Assembly (NCBI RefSeq): GCF_009467805.1
Contig: NZ_WIAY01000003.1
Coordinates: 124,001 to 188,000, forward strand
Reading direction: 5' to 3'
DNA length: 64,000 bases
Source: Stenotrophomonas nematodicola
GTDB lineage: Bacteria; Pseudomonadota; Gammaproteobacteria; Xanthomonadales; Xanthomonadaceae
Shown here: one piece after another, positions 19,425-27,845 of the stretch
Layout of the letters: the number at the start of each line of letters is the position of its first letter
How positions within the stretch are numbered: the first letter of the stretch is position 1
Position numbers and translations under genes: made by a program
Notes under the pieces: model-generated
Told to the model about the DNA's origin: nothing
Seen by the model: the letters and a program-made list of their open reading frames with translations, nothing else
The model's database searches: none

Positions 19425-21857
19425 ATGACTTTGATGAAGACCTCTGCTGCCGGCCACCCGTCGGTGCGGCCCCTTGCCTGCGCGGTGATGCTGGCGATGG
19501 GCGTGCTTCCGCTCGGCGATGTGACGGCGCGCCAGCTCGACGGCGAACAGGCCGAGGTGGTGGCGGGCGAAACGCCCGAAACCTGGTCGCTGCGGAACGG
19601 GGCACGGCTGCTCGTCACGGGCGGGCACACCTACGACATCGATGTGACGGAAGGATCGGTGGACCTCACCGGCGCGACCGTCACGCGGCTGGTGAGCGGA
19701 AACAAGTCGGTAACACTCCGCGGGACGTCGGCCTTGCGCGCCGACGGCACTCTGTTCCAAGGCGGCGGTCTTTGGCTCACGAACGATTCAACCGCCCATC
19801 TGACGGACAGCAGCATCCAGGTGCAGGGCGTGACCGGTGCACTTGCCAGCGTCGGCGTGGACTTCCTGGGTCTGGGCGGTGACAGCGCCCACGCCACCCT
19901 CGACAACACGCGGGTGACGGTGGCCGACAACCCGGGTACCCCCGACTACAATTCGGGCCTGGGGGTGCGCATGGCCGCTGGCAGCAGCATCGACATCATC
20001 AATGGCTCGTATATCGATGCGGCCAATATCGGCGTCCACTTCTGGGGGACCGATGCAGCAGCAGGTACGACCCGTCTCCGGGTGGATGGCTCCACGGTCC
20101 GTTCCGGGCGCGGCGCGGCACTTCACATCGGGGCGGTATCGGCCGTCGACAAGGCGTACGACATTCTCATCGCCAACGACGCCAGGCTGATCGGGGGCGA
20201 TGGCCATCTGCTGCGGGTTACCTCACTGCTTGGGGACCCCACCGCCAGTGTGAGTACGGTCGCTTTCACGGTCGACGATTCGCGCCTCCGCGGCGATGTC
20301 ACCTTCGACACCCGCACCGTCACCGGCACGCTGGATGTCACGCTGCGCAACAACGCGCGCATCGACGGTCGCTTCATCAACGTCAGCCGCGCCGACATCG
20401 GCACCAACAGCACCTGGATGCTCACCGGCGACAGCAACGTCGGCCGGCTGCAGCTCGACGCCACCGGCACCGTCGCACTCGGCAACGGCAGCACCTTCAA
20501 CACCCTCAGCGTGGACAGCTTCACCGGTGCCGGCGGCACGCTGCTGTTCAACACCGTGCTGGGCGATGACAGCTCGGCCACCGACAGGCTGGTCATCACC
20601 GGCGATGCCGACGGCCAGGCCGGCGTGCGCGTGCTCAACGCGGGCGGTGCCGGCGCCAGGACCGATCTGGGCATCGAGCTGATCACCATCGGCGGTGCGT
20701 CCAATGCGCAGTTCGACCTGATCGGTCGTGCCGTTGGCGGCCAGTACGAGTACTTCCTGGTCAAGGGCACCGACGGCCACTGGTACCTGCGCTCGGAACT
20801 GCAGTCGCCGACCACCCCGTGCGACGTCGATCCGAGCCTGCCGGAGTGCCAGCCGGTCGATCCGGTGGATCCGGTTGATCCGGTTGATCCGGTTGATCCG
20901 GTTGATCCGGTTGATCCGATCGATCCGATCGATCCGGCGCCGGTCCTGCGTCCGGAGACCGGCGCCTACCTGGCCAACCAGTTCGCGCTCACCCAGCTGC
21001 TGCGCCATACCTGGCACGACCGCAACGGCGACCACGCCGCCGGCATTGATGGCGTGCACACCTGGGCCAGGGTCGACTCCACCCACAGCCGCCTGGGCGC
21101 GGTCAATGACCAGCTCGAGCTCAAGGTGGCCCGCTCGGGCCTGCAGATCGGTGCGGATATCGGTGTGTTCGATGCCGACCGCGGCCGCGTGGGTGTGATG
21201 CTCACCGCCGCGCAGTCGCAGGCCACCTCGCATTCGGCCCTTACCGGCTACAGCGCGCGCGGCAAGGTGGAAGGCGGCGCGGCCGGCGTGTACGGCAGCT
21301 GGAGCAACGACGCCCTGTACGTGGATGCATCGGTGCAGCGCGGCCAGTTCCGCAACCGCGTCCAAGGCGATGGTCTGGATGCCGAGCGCTATGACGCCCA
21401 GCTGTGGCAGTCCTCGCTGGAGGCCGGCTACCAGATCGACATCGGCCGCATCGGCGCGATGGCACTGCACCTGCAGCCGGAACTGCAGCTGGTCTACACC
21501 GAAGCGTCCACCGACGCGCATCGCGAGACCAACGGCACCGTCGTGCGCAGCCTGGGTGAAGACGGCCTGTCCGGCCGGCTGGGCGTGCGCATCGAAGGCG
21601 AGTCCAAGGCCGACCGCGGCGCGGCCGTGCGTCCGTACATGGCAGTGAACTGGTACCGCGACGGGGCCAGCAACGGCATCGCCTTCGACGATGAAGCGAT
21701 GCGCGCCAGCACGCCGCGCAACCGCTATGCGCTCAGCGCCGGTGCCAAGGTTGCGTTCCGCCCGGGCGTTTCGGCCTGGGGTGGGCTGGGCCTGATGCGC
21801 GGCGACAGCGGCTACCGCGAAGCCAGTGCGCAGCTGGGGATGTCCTACGCCTGGTAA
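19425..21857 (+). CDS. Pertactin-like autotransporter 2 (9-unit stalk)
   Basis: 810-aa autotransporter with the same layout as its neighbours: signal peptide with hydrophobic core LACAVMLAMGVLPLG, beta-helix passenger, autochaperone-like segment, CDVDPSLPEC cysteine pair, short PVD/PID stalk (residues 477-503) and C-terminal barrel ending LGMSYAW. Its first 300 residues differ clearly from genes 1 and 3, but from nucleotide 20325 to the stop it is almost identical to gene 3 (from 23074), and the barrel is collinear with gene 1 with no indels over 921 bp. ATG 19425 has AGGA just upstream; an in-frame ATG at 19434 is an alternative. Confidence 0.85.
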   Translation: MTLMKTSAAGHPSVRPLACAVMLAMGVLPLGDVTARQLDGEQAEVVAGETPETWSLRNGARLLVTGGHTYDIDVTEGSVDLTGATVTRLVSGNKSVTLRGTSALRADGTLFQGGGLWLTNDSTAHLTDSSIQVQGVTGALASVGVDFLGLGGDSAHATLDNTRVTVADNPGTPDYNSGLGVRMAAGSSIDIINGSYIDAANIGVHFWGTDAAAGTTRLRVDGSTVRSGRGAALHIGAVSAVDKAYDILIANDARLIGGDGHLLRVTSLLGDPTASVSTVAFTVDDSRLRGDVTFDTRTVTGTLDVTLRNNARIDGRFINVSRADIGTNSTWMLTGDSNVGRLQLDATGTVALGNGSTFNTLSVDSFTGAGGTLLFNTVLGDDSSATDRLVITGDADGQAGVRVLNAGGAGARTDLGIELITIGGASNAQFDLIGRAVGGQYEYFLVKGTDGHWYLRSELQSPTTPCDVDPSLPECQPVDPVDPVDPVDPVDPVDPVDPIDPIDPAPVLRPETGAYLANQFALTQLLRHTWHDRNGDHAAGIDGVHTWARVDSTHSRLGAVNDQLELKVARSGLQIGADIGVFDADRGRVGVMLTAAQSQATSHSALTGYSARGKVEGGAAGVYGSWSNDALYVDASVQRGQFRNRVQGDGLDAERYDAQLWQSSLEAGYQIDIGRIGAMALHLQPELQLVYTEASTDAHRETNGTVVRSLGEDGLSGRLGVRIEGESKADRGAAVRPYMAVNWYRDGASNGIAFDDEAMRASTPRNRYALSAGAKVAFRPGVSAWGGLGLMRGDSGYREASAQLGMSYAW
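20853..20933 (+). repeat. In-frame 9-bp tandem repeat, 9 units
   Basis: Seven PVD followed by two PID units, same 9-bp consensus and same position (between autochaperone and barrel) as the long array in autotransporter 1. Confidence 0.95.
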
Positions 21858-21885
21858 AGGGTCGTGACAGCGGCGGACGGAGATG

Positions 21886-21915
21886 AGGACGCCGGGCACT
21901 GCCCGGCGTCCTTTT
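21886..21915 (+). terminator. Intrinsic terminator of autotransporter 2
   Basis: Perfect 12-bp stem (AGGACGCCGGGC / GCCCGGCGTCCT) with a 3-nt ACT loop, followed by TTTT. The same hairpin, with one base-pair insertion and a swap, follows autotransporter 3. No equivalent follows autotransporter 1. Confidence 0.85.
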
Positions 21916-21985
21916 CTGCTTCCGGCGGCCCACCATCGTCGGCCACCTGAACACCCAATGCATGTACCGACAGGCGCGGCGTATC

Positions 21986-21999
21986 TGCAACTTCTTGCA
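21986..21999. promoter_or_regulatory. Palindrome TGCAA-N4-TTGCA upstream of autotransporter 3
   Basis: Perfect inverted repeat TGCAA CTTC TTGCA, 180 bp before the ATG at 22180. About 20 bp downstream is CGCGACACTGCGCGTC, nearly the same block as at the equivalent place before autotransporter 1. The rest of the 322-bp gap is the gene 2 terminator and the leader of gene 3. Confidence 0.6.
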
Positions 22000-22179
22000 T
22001 GGGTCGCGTCGCATATCACCGCGACACTGCGCGTCCTAGCTGACACGTGCCGCACGCCACCCGACCGCCCTCACGTCGCCCTCCCCCCTTCAGGAAGGTG
22101 ACGCCGGGAGGCGCACCGCCGGGGCGCGGCAATCACCTGACGTGCGCGGCCACGGTTTCCCACTGACGAGATCACTACG

Positions 22180-24615
22180 ATGACTGGAACACCCTCCAAG
22201 CGGCCTGCCGTGCGCTCCCTTGCCTGTGCTGTGGCGTTCGCACTGGTTTCGCTGCCCCACGGCGCCATGTCCGAGGTCCTCGATGGCGAGACGCTGGTAT
22301 TGAATCCAGACAGCAGCATTGAGGAATGGACCCTCCTGAACGGCGCGCAGCTTATCGTCGACGGAGCGGGTACCCGCTCCATCGATGCCTCCCAGAATTC
22401 GCGCGTGCAGATGCAAGGTGCCGCCGCCCAGGTGGACGACGACGAACAGGACGTGGTGAGGCTGCGGGACACGGCCGTGCTGGAAGCAACCTCGAGCACG
22501 TTCCGCGGCGGGAGCGTGCACCTGTCTGGCAACAGCTCGGCACATCTGGTCAACAGCGCCGTTCTGGTGACCCGTGCCGATGGCCTGGATCCCACCGGCC
22601 TCAGCGTGGGCGTGGATATCACCAGTACCGACCCGAGCCACGGCGCACGCGTCGTTCTGGATTCGACCCGCGTCCGCGTCGAAGACTCCACCGGCGGAAT
22701 CAACAGTGGGCTCGGTGTGCGGATGACGGCTGGCCAGGTCGACATCGTCAACGGGGCACGGATCGAGGCGGACAACATCGGCGTGCAGCTGTTCTCTCGT
22801 GTGGAGGCCGCAGACCCGCTGCGCCTGCGCATCGACAATGCCACCGTGCAGTCCGGCCGGGGCGCCGCGATAAACGTGGCATCCATGCATGGAGTTGAAA
22901 ACAGCGCCGAGATCGTGATTGCCAACGGCGCGCAGCTCATCGCCGGCGACGGCAATCTGCTGCTGATGCAGACGCGCGACGGCAGCGTGGATGCCGGTCG
23001 CATCGACGTGGACTTCACCGTCGACGATGCACGCCTTGGTGGCAATGTCACCTTCGATACCCGCACCATGAACGGCACGCTGGATGTCACGCTGCGCAAC
23101 AACGCGCGCATCGACGGTCGCTTCATCAACGTCAGCCGCGCCGACATCGGCACCAACAGCACCTGGATGCTCACCGGCGACAGCAACGTCGGCCGGCTGC
23201 AGCTCGACGCCACCGGCACCGTCGCACTCGGCAACGGCAGCACCTTCAACACCCTCAGCGTGGACAGCTTCACCGGTGCCGGCGGCACGCTGCTGTTCAA
23301 CACCGTGTTGGGCGATGACAGCTCGGCCACCGACAGGCTGGTCATCACCGGCGATGCCGACGGCCAGGCTGGCGTGCGCGTGCTCAACGCAGGCGGTGCC
23401 GGCGCCAGGACCGATCTGGGCATCGAGCTGATCACCATCGGCGGTGCGTCCAATGCGCAGTTCGACCTGATCGGTCGTGCCGTTGGCGGCCAGTACGAGT
23501 ACTTCCTGGTCAAGGGCACCGACGGCCACTGGTACCTGCGCTCGGAACTGCAGTCGCCGACCACCCCGTGCGACGTCGATCCGAGCCTGCCGGAGTGCCA
23601 GCCGGTCGATCCGGTCGATCCGGTGGATCCGGTTGACCCGGTCGATCCGGTTGATCCGGTTGATCCGATCGATCCGATCGATCCGATCGATCCGGCGCCG
23701 GTCCTGCGTCCGGAGACCGGCGCCTACCTGGCCAACCAGTTCGCGCTCACCCAACTGCTGCGCCATACCTGGCGCGACCGCAACGGCGACCACGCCGCCG
23801 GCGTTGATGGCGTGCACACCTGGGCCAGGGTCGACTCCACCCACAGCCGCCTGGGCGCGGTCAATGACCAGCTCGAGCTCAAGGTGGCCCGCTCGGGCCT
23901 GCAGATCGGTGCGGATATCGGTGTGTTCGATGCCGACCGCGGTCGCGTGGGTGTGATGCTCACCGCCGCGCAGTCGCAGGCCACCTCGCATTCGGCCCTC
24001 ACCGGCTACAGCGCGCGCGGCAAGGTGGAAGGCGGCGCGGCCGGCGTGTACGGCAGCTGGAGCAACGACGCCCTGTACGTGGATGCATCGGTGCAGCGCG
24101 GCCAGTTCCGCAACCGCGTCCAAGGCGATGGTCTGGATGCCGAGCGCTATGACGCCCAACTGTGGCAGTCCTCGCTGGAGGCCGGCTACCAGATCGACAT
24201 CGGCCGCATCGGCGCGATGGCACTGCACCTGCAGCCGGAACTGCAGCTGGTCTACACCGAGGCGTCCACCGACGCGCATCGCGAGACCAACGGCACCGTC
24301 GTGCGCAGCCTGGGTGAAGACGGCCTGTCCGGCCGGCTGGGCGTGCGCATCGAAGGCGAGTCCAAGGCCGACCGCGGCGCGGCCGTGCGTCCGTACCTGG
24401 CAGTGAACTGGTACCGCGACGGGGCCAGCAACGGCATCGCCTTCGACGATGAAGCGATGCGCGCCAGCACGCCGCGCAACCGCTATGCGCTCAGCGCCGG
24501 TGCCAAGGTTGCATTCCGCCCGGGCGTTTCGGCCTGGGGTGGGCTGGGCCTGATGCGTGGCGACAGCGGCTACCGCGAAGCCAGTGCGCAGCTGGGGATG
24601 TCCTACGCCTGGTAA
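22180..24615 (+). CDS. Pertactin-like autotransporter 3 (10-unit stalk)
   Basis: 811-aa autotransporter: signal peptide (LACAVAFALVSLPHGAMS), beta-helix passenger with repeated short strands, autochaperone-like region, CDVDPSLPEC, stalk of seven PVD and three PID (475-504), barrel ending LGMSYAW. The last 1542 bp match the last 1533 bp of gene 2 except for scattered substitutions; the 9-bp length difference is exactly one repeat unit. The first 890 bp are unrelated to gene 2 at the DNA level, so the gene is a mosaic of a private passenger and a shared 3' half. Confidence 0.85.
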   Translation: MTGTPSKRPAVRSLACAVAFALVSLPHGAMSEVLDGETLVLNPDSSIEEWTLLNGAQLIVDGAGTRSIDASQNSRVQMQGAAAQVDDDEQDVVRLRDTAVLEATSSTFRGGSVHLSGNSSAHLVNSAVLVTRADGLDPTGLSVGVDITSTDPSHGARVVLDSTRVRVEDSTGGINSGLGVRMTAGQVDIVNGARIEADNIGVQLFSRVEAADPLRLRIDNATVQSGRGAAINVASMHGVENSAEIVIANGAQLIAGDGNLLLMQTRDGSVDAGRIDVDFTVDDARLGGNVTFDTRTMNGTLDVTLRNNARIDGRFINVSRADIGTNSTWMLTGDSNVGRLQLDATGTVALGNGSTFNTLSVDSFTGAGGTLLFNTVLGDDSSATDRLVITGDADGQAGVRVLNAGGAGARTDLGIELITIGGASNAQFDLIGRAVGGQYEYFLVKGTDGHWYLRSELQSPTTPCDVDPSLPECQPVDPVDPVDPVDPVDPVDPVDPIDPIDPIDPAPVLRPETGAYLANQFALTQLLRHTWRDRNGDHAAGVDGVHTWARVDSTHSRLGAVNDQLELKVARSGLQIGADIGVFDADRGRVGVMLTAAQSQATSHSALTGYSARGKVEGGAAGVYGSWSNDALYVDASVQRGQFRNRVQGDGLDAERYDAQLWQSSLEAGYQIDIGRIGAMALHLQPELQLVYTEASTDAHRETNGTVVRSLGEDGLSGRLGVRIEGESKADRGAAVRPYLAVNWYRDGASNGIAFDDEAMRASTPRNRYALSAGAKVAFRPGVSAWGGLGLMRGDSGYREASAQLGMSYAW
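23602..23691 (+). repeat. In-frame 9-bp tandem repeat, 10 units
   Basis: Seven PVD followed by three PID units, the same unit and location as in the other two autotransporters; one PID more than in gene 2. Confidence 0.95.
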
Positions 24616-24642
24616 TCCATCCCACCCGTTGGCCGTACAGAC

Positions 24643-24673
24643 AGGAACGCCGGGCACTGCCCGGCGTTCCTTT
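24643..24673 (+). terminator. Intrinsic terminator of autotransporter 3
   Basis: Perfect 13-bp stem (AGGAACGCCGGGC / GCCCGGCGTTCCT), ACT loop, followed by TTT. It lies between the convergent autotransporter 3 and thiL and could serve both directions. Confidence 0.85.
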
Positions 24674-24690
24674 ATCCTGGTGCGTATGGC

Positions 24691-25656
24691 TCAACCGAAG
24701 TGCTGGTAGCCACCCGCACCTGCATCGTCTCCGTCGCAGGCAACGCCCTGCCCGTCGGTGATGGTGCCGATGCAGGTCAGCCGGAGCTGCAACTGCGCCG
24801 CCAGCGCCGCCAGCGCATCGCGCCGCGCAGGAGCCGCGGTGAAGCACAGCTCGTAATCGTCACCGCCGCGCAGCGCGCACTGGCGTGCGTCCGCGTCCGC
24901 GAAAAGGCCGCGCAGGGCATCCGACAATGGCAGCGCGGTGGCATCGAGCTGCGCACCAAGACCGCTGCGTGCGCAGATGTGTCCCAGATCGGCGATCAGC
25001 CCGTCGGACACGTCCACGGCGGCATGCGCCAGCCCGACCAGCGCACGGCCCAGGGCCACGCGCGGGGTAGGCCGTGCCAGGCGCAGGCGCAGGGCTTCCC
25101 ACCGGGGATCGGCATGGGGCTGGCGCACGTCGAGCGTGCCGGCCTGCCACGCGCGCAGCGCGCCGGCCGCGTCGCCGGGTGTGCCGCTGACCCAGATGTC
25201 GTCGCCCGCCTGCGCCGCATCGCGACGCAGCGCGGTACCGGCCGGCACCTGGCCCATCGCGGTCACCGACAGCGACAGCGGGCCACGGGTGGTGTCGCCT
25301 CCGATCAGCACGATGTCGTGTGCGTCGGCCAGCGCGAAGAAGCCTTCGGCAAAGGCGTCGATCCAGTCCGTGGTGGCGTCGGGCAGCGACAGCGCCAACG
25401 TGCACCAGGCCGGGCGCGCGCCCATCGACGCCAGGTCGGAGAGGTTCACCGCCAGGGTCTTCCAGCCGATGTCGCCGGCCGGGGTCTCGGCAGGGAAATG
25501 CACGCCGCTGTTGAGGGTGTCGGCGGTCACCACGAGCTGCTCGCCAGCGCGCGGCTGCAGCAGCGCGGCATCGTCGCCGATGCCCAGCACCACGTCCGCG
25601 CGCTCGCGGGTGCGGACGCGGATGCGGTTGATCAGGGCGAATTCGGCGAGCGACAC
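24691..25656 (-). CDS. thiL: ThiL, thiamine-monophosphate kinase
   Basis: Phosphorylates thiamine monophosphate to thiamine pyrophosphate. 321 aa from a GTG at 25656, with the family start SLAEFALINRI, GIGDDAALL, LAVNLSDLASMGA, GGDTTRGP, AVDVSDGLIADLGHI and GGDDYELCF, all PurM-like kinase signatures. The frame is open to 25716 but that would run into nusB; the GTG lies 4 nt after the nusB stop, with GGGGGTTG ahead of it. It is the last gene of the riboflavin-nusB-thiL unit. Confidence 0.93.
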   Translation of the reverse strand: MSLAEFALINRIRVRTRERADVVLGIGDDAALLQPRAGEQLVVTADTLNSGVHFPAETPAGDIGWKTLAVNLSDLASMGARPAWCTLALSLPDATTDWIDAFAEGFFALADAHDIVLIGGDTTRGPLSLSVTAMGQVPAGTALRRDAAQAGDDIWVSGTPGDAAGALRAWQAGTLDVRQPHADPRWEALRLRLARPTPRVALGRALVGLAHAAVDVSDGLIADLGHICARSGLGAQLDATALPLSDALRGLFADADARQCALRGGDDYELCFTAAPARRDALAALAAQLQLRLTCIGTITDGQGVACDGDDAGAGGYQHFG

Positions 25657-25660
25657 GGGG

Positions 25661-26140
25661 TCAACCCCCGTTTTCGACCTTGCGCCATTCAACGGCGGCG
25701 CGGTCGAGCACGCCATTGACGTAGGTGTGGCCGTGTTCGGAGCCGAACCGCTTGGCCGATTCGATGGCCTCGTTGATCACCACGCGGTACGGCACATCCA
25801 GGCGGTAGCGCATTTCGTAAGCGGCCACGCGCAGCGCGGCGCGTTCGATGGCGTCCACTTCTTCGATGCCGCGATCCAGGTACGGGTCCAGCGCCTCGTC
25901 CAGGTCCTTGCGGTGGTCGAGCACGCCGTGGACCAAGGCTTCAAAGTACGCCAGGTCGGCGATCTCGCGGGCCTGTTCGTGGGCGAACTGGGCGATCACC
26001 GACTGCGCGTTGCCGCCGGAGATCTGCCAGGCATAGATCGCCTGCAGGGCACGACGGCGCGCGCGCGAACGCAGCACGGGGTCGATGCCATCACGGCGGA
26101 CGGGCTTTCCGGAGGGCTTGCCCGGGGTCGACTTGTTCAC
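25661..26140 (-). CDS. nusB: NusB, transcription antitermination factor
   Basis: All-helical RNA-binding protein that, with NusE/S10, binds boxA in rRNA leaders. 159 aa with [16 protein letters not shown] near residue 25, [42 protein letters not shown] and YVNGVLDR. The GTG start at 26140 overlaps the ribH stop (GTGA), the common ribH-nusB arrangement. The N-terminal 20 residues are a basic, Pro/Gly-rich extension. Confidence 0.94.
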   Translation of the reverse strand: MNKSTPGKPSGKPVRRDGIDPVLRSRARRRALQAIYAWQISGGNAQSVIAQFAHEQAREIADLAYFEALVHGVLDHRKDLDEALDPYLDRGIEEVDAIERAALRVAAYEMRYRLDVPYRVVINEAIESAKRFGSEHGHTYVNGVLDRAAVEWRKVENGG

Positions 26141-26604
26141 GGCAACTGCTCCAGAAGATTGACCATTTCCAACGCCGTCAGTGCGGCTTCCTCACCTTTG
26201 TTGCCGTGGCTGCCGCCCGCGCGGGTATCGGCATCCTCGACACGTTCGACCGCCAGCACGCCATTGAGCACCGGCACGCCGAAATCCAGCTGCACGCGCA
26301 TCAGGCCTTCGGCACAGCCGTCGGCCACGTGTTCGTAGTGGCGGGTATCGCCACGGATCACGCACCCCAGGGCGATGATGGCGGCATGTTCATGCGCGGC
26401 CGCCAGGCGGGCGGCCACCAGCGGCAGCTCCCACGCGCCCGGCACGCGGATCACGTCGATCGCTGCTTCCTCGATGCCGTTGCCAGCCAGGCTCTTGCGT
26501 GCACCGGCCACCAGCACATCGGTGATGCGGGCGTTCCAGCGGCTGGCGAGAATGGCGAAACGGGCCTTTTCCGGCGTCCGGAGGTCGCCTTCGTAGTGGC
26601 TCAT
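26137..26604 (-). CDS. ribH: RibH, lumazine synthase
   Basis: 6,7-dimethyl-8-ribityllumazine synthase, the penultimate step of riboflavin synthesis. 155 aa starting MSHYEGDL, with [39 protein letters not shown] and [12 protein letters not shown]; His in RHYEHV is the catalytic residue of the family. A six-residue longer start (26622) exists but lacks an evident ribosome site. The ribB-ribH gap carries SMAG repeats. Confidence 0.94.
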   Translation of the reverse strand: MSHYEGDLRTPEKARFAILASRWNARITDVLVAGARKSLAGNGIEEAAIDVIRVPGAWELPLVAARLAAAHEHAAIIALGCVIRGDTRHYEHVADGCAEGLMRVQLDFGVPVLNGVLAVERVEDADTRAGGSHGNKGEEAALTALEMVNLLEQLP

Positions 26605-26650
26605 GGTCGGCGTAGGGTCCATTTGATAGATGAATATTCTAACAGGCCCC

Positions 26651-26740
26651 GTAGAGCCGGGCTCTGCCCGGCTGACGCGGCAGCGAAGCCTGTAGCGCCG
26701 GGCTCTGCCCGGCTGACGCGGCAGCGAAGCCCGGCGCTAC
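26651..26740. repeat. Two tandem SMAG-type (GTAG-headed) palindromic repeats
   Basis: Two copies begin with GTAG at 26651 and 26692, 41 bp apart, each with the core GCCGGGCTCTGCCCGGC followed by TGACGCGGCAGCGAAGCC. The second copy ends with a complement of its own start, so GTAGCGCCGGGCT and AGCCCGGCGCTAC form a 13-bp perfect stem around the internal hairpin. This matches the REP-like SMAG family known from Stenotrophomonas maltophilia. They lie inside a transcribed operon, between ribB and ribH. Confidence 0.8.
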
Positions 26741-26747
26741 GGGGGCG

Positions 26748-27845
26748 TCAGGGCGCGACGGTCTCGACGACTTCCAGGCCGTAACCCGCCAGGCCGATCT
26801 GGCGGCGCGGGGTGCCCAGCACGCGCAGCTTGCCCAGGCCGAGGTCGGACAGGATCTGCGCGCCGGCACCGTTGCGGCGCCACTGGCTCACATCCTTGTC
26901 CTTGCCCGGGGTCAGCGGGGCCGGCTGCTGGCGCAGGCGGGCCAGCAGACCGTTGGTGTCGCGCGGGGCCGACAGCACCACCATCACGCCACGGTCGGCG
27001 GCGGCAATGGCGCGCAGGGCGTCGGTGGAGGCCACGCCGAAGTCGTCGCGACGCCAGTGCAGCAGGTCGGCCAGCGGATTCTCCACCTGCACCCGGACCA
27101 GGGTCGGTTCGGCATCGACGGGGCCACGGACCAGGGCGAAATGCAGATCGTGGGCGATCCGGTCGCGGTAGGTGACCAGGGTGAACGGGCCGAACTCGGT
27201 GTCGATCGGGCGCTCATCAACGCGTTCGACGGTCTTCTCGGTGGCCAGACGGTAGGCGATCAGGTCGGCGATGGAGCCCATCTTCAGGCCGTGTTCGCGG
27301 GCGAACACCTCCAGCTCCGGCCGGCGCGCCATGCTCCCGTCCGGGTTGAGGATCTCCACCAGCACGCCGGCCGGTTCCAGCCCGGCCAGCATGGCCAGGT
27401 CCACGCCGGCCTCGGTGTGGCCGGCGCGGGTGAGCACGCCGCCCGGCTGGGCGATCAGCGGGAAGATGTGGCCCGGCTGGTGCAGGTCGGCCGGCCTGGC
27501 ATCGGGCTTCACGGCCGTGCGGATGGTGTGGGCGCGGTCGTAGGCCGAAATACCGGTGGTGACGCCCTCGGCGGCCTCGATGCTCACCGTGAAGTTGGTC
27601 TGGAACTGCGCGGTGTTGGCCTGGACCATCGGGGCCAGGCCCAGGTCGGCGGCGCGCTCGCGGGTCAGCGGCAGGCACACCAGGCCGCGGCCGTGGGTCA
27701 CCATGAAATTGATGTCCGAGGGCTTGACCAGCTCGGCGGCCATGATCAGGTCGCCTTCGTTCTCGCGGTCTTCGTCATCGACGATGACCACCATGCGGCC
27801 CAGGCGGATGTCCTCGAGGATTTCGGGGATGGGGGCGAAGTTCAT
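26748..27845 (-). CDS. ribB: RibB (DHBP synthase) with degenerate GTP cyclohydrolase II-like domain
   Basis: 365-aa two-domain protein. Residues 1 to about 200 are a complete 3,4-dihydroxy-2-butanone-4-phosphate synthase: acidic loop DDEDRENEGDLI, THGRGLVCLPL, FTVSIEAAEGVTTGISAYDRA and RAGHTEAGVDLA. Residues about 205-365 resemble RibA (FGPFTLVTYRD...) but the segment that should hold the zinc cysteines and GDVFGSxRCDCG-type motif reads PLADLLHWRRDDFG, and the domain has no cysteine at all. GTP cyclohydrolase II activity is therefore not expected; such hybrids are known as RibBX. A separate ribA must exist elsewhere. ATG 27845 overlaps the ribE stop. Confidence 0.9.
   Translation of the reverse strand: MNFAPIPEILEDIRLGRMVVIVDDEDRENEGDLIMAAELVKPSDINFMVTHGRGLVCLPLTRERAADLGLAPMVQANTAQFQTNFTVSIEAAEGVTTGISAYDRAHTIRTAVKPDARPADLHQPGHIFPLIAQPGGVLTRAGHTEAGVDLAMLAGLEPAGVLVEILNPDGSMARRPELEVFAREHGLKMGSIADLIAYRLATEKTVERVDERPIDTEFGPFTLVTYRDRIAHDLHFALVRGPVDAEPTLVRVQVENPLADLLHWRRDDFGVASTDALRAIAAADRGVMVVLSAPRDTNGLLARLRQQPAPLTPGKDKDVSQWRRNGAGAQILSDLGLGKLRVLGTPRRQIGLAGYGLEVVETVAP

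Noticed and set aside
26748-27845. Bifunctional RibBA with active GTP cyclohydrolase II.
   Set aside because: The RibA-like domain lacks all cysteines and the catalytic loop, so only the RibB activity is claimed.
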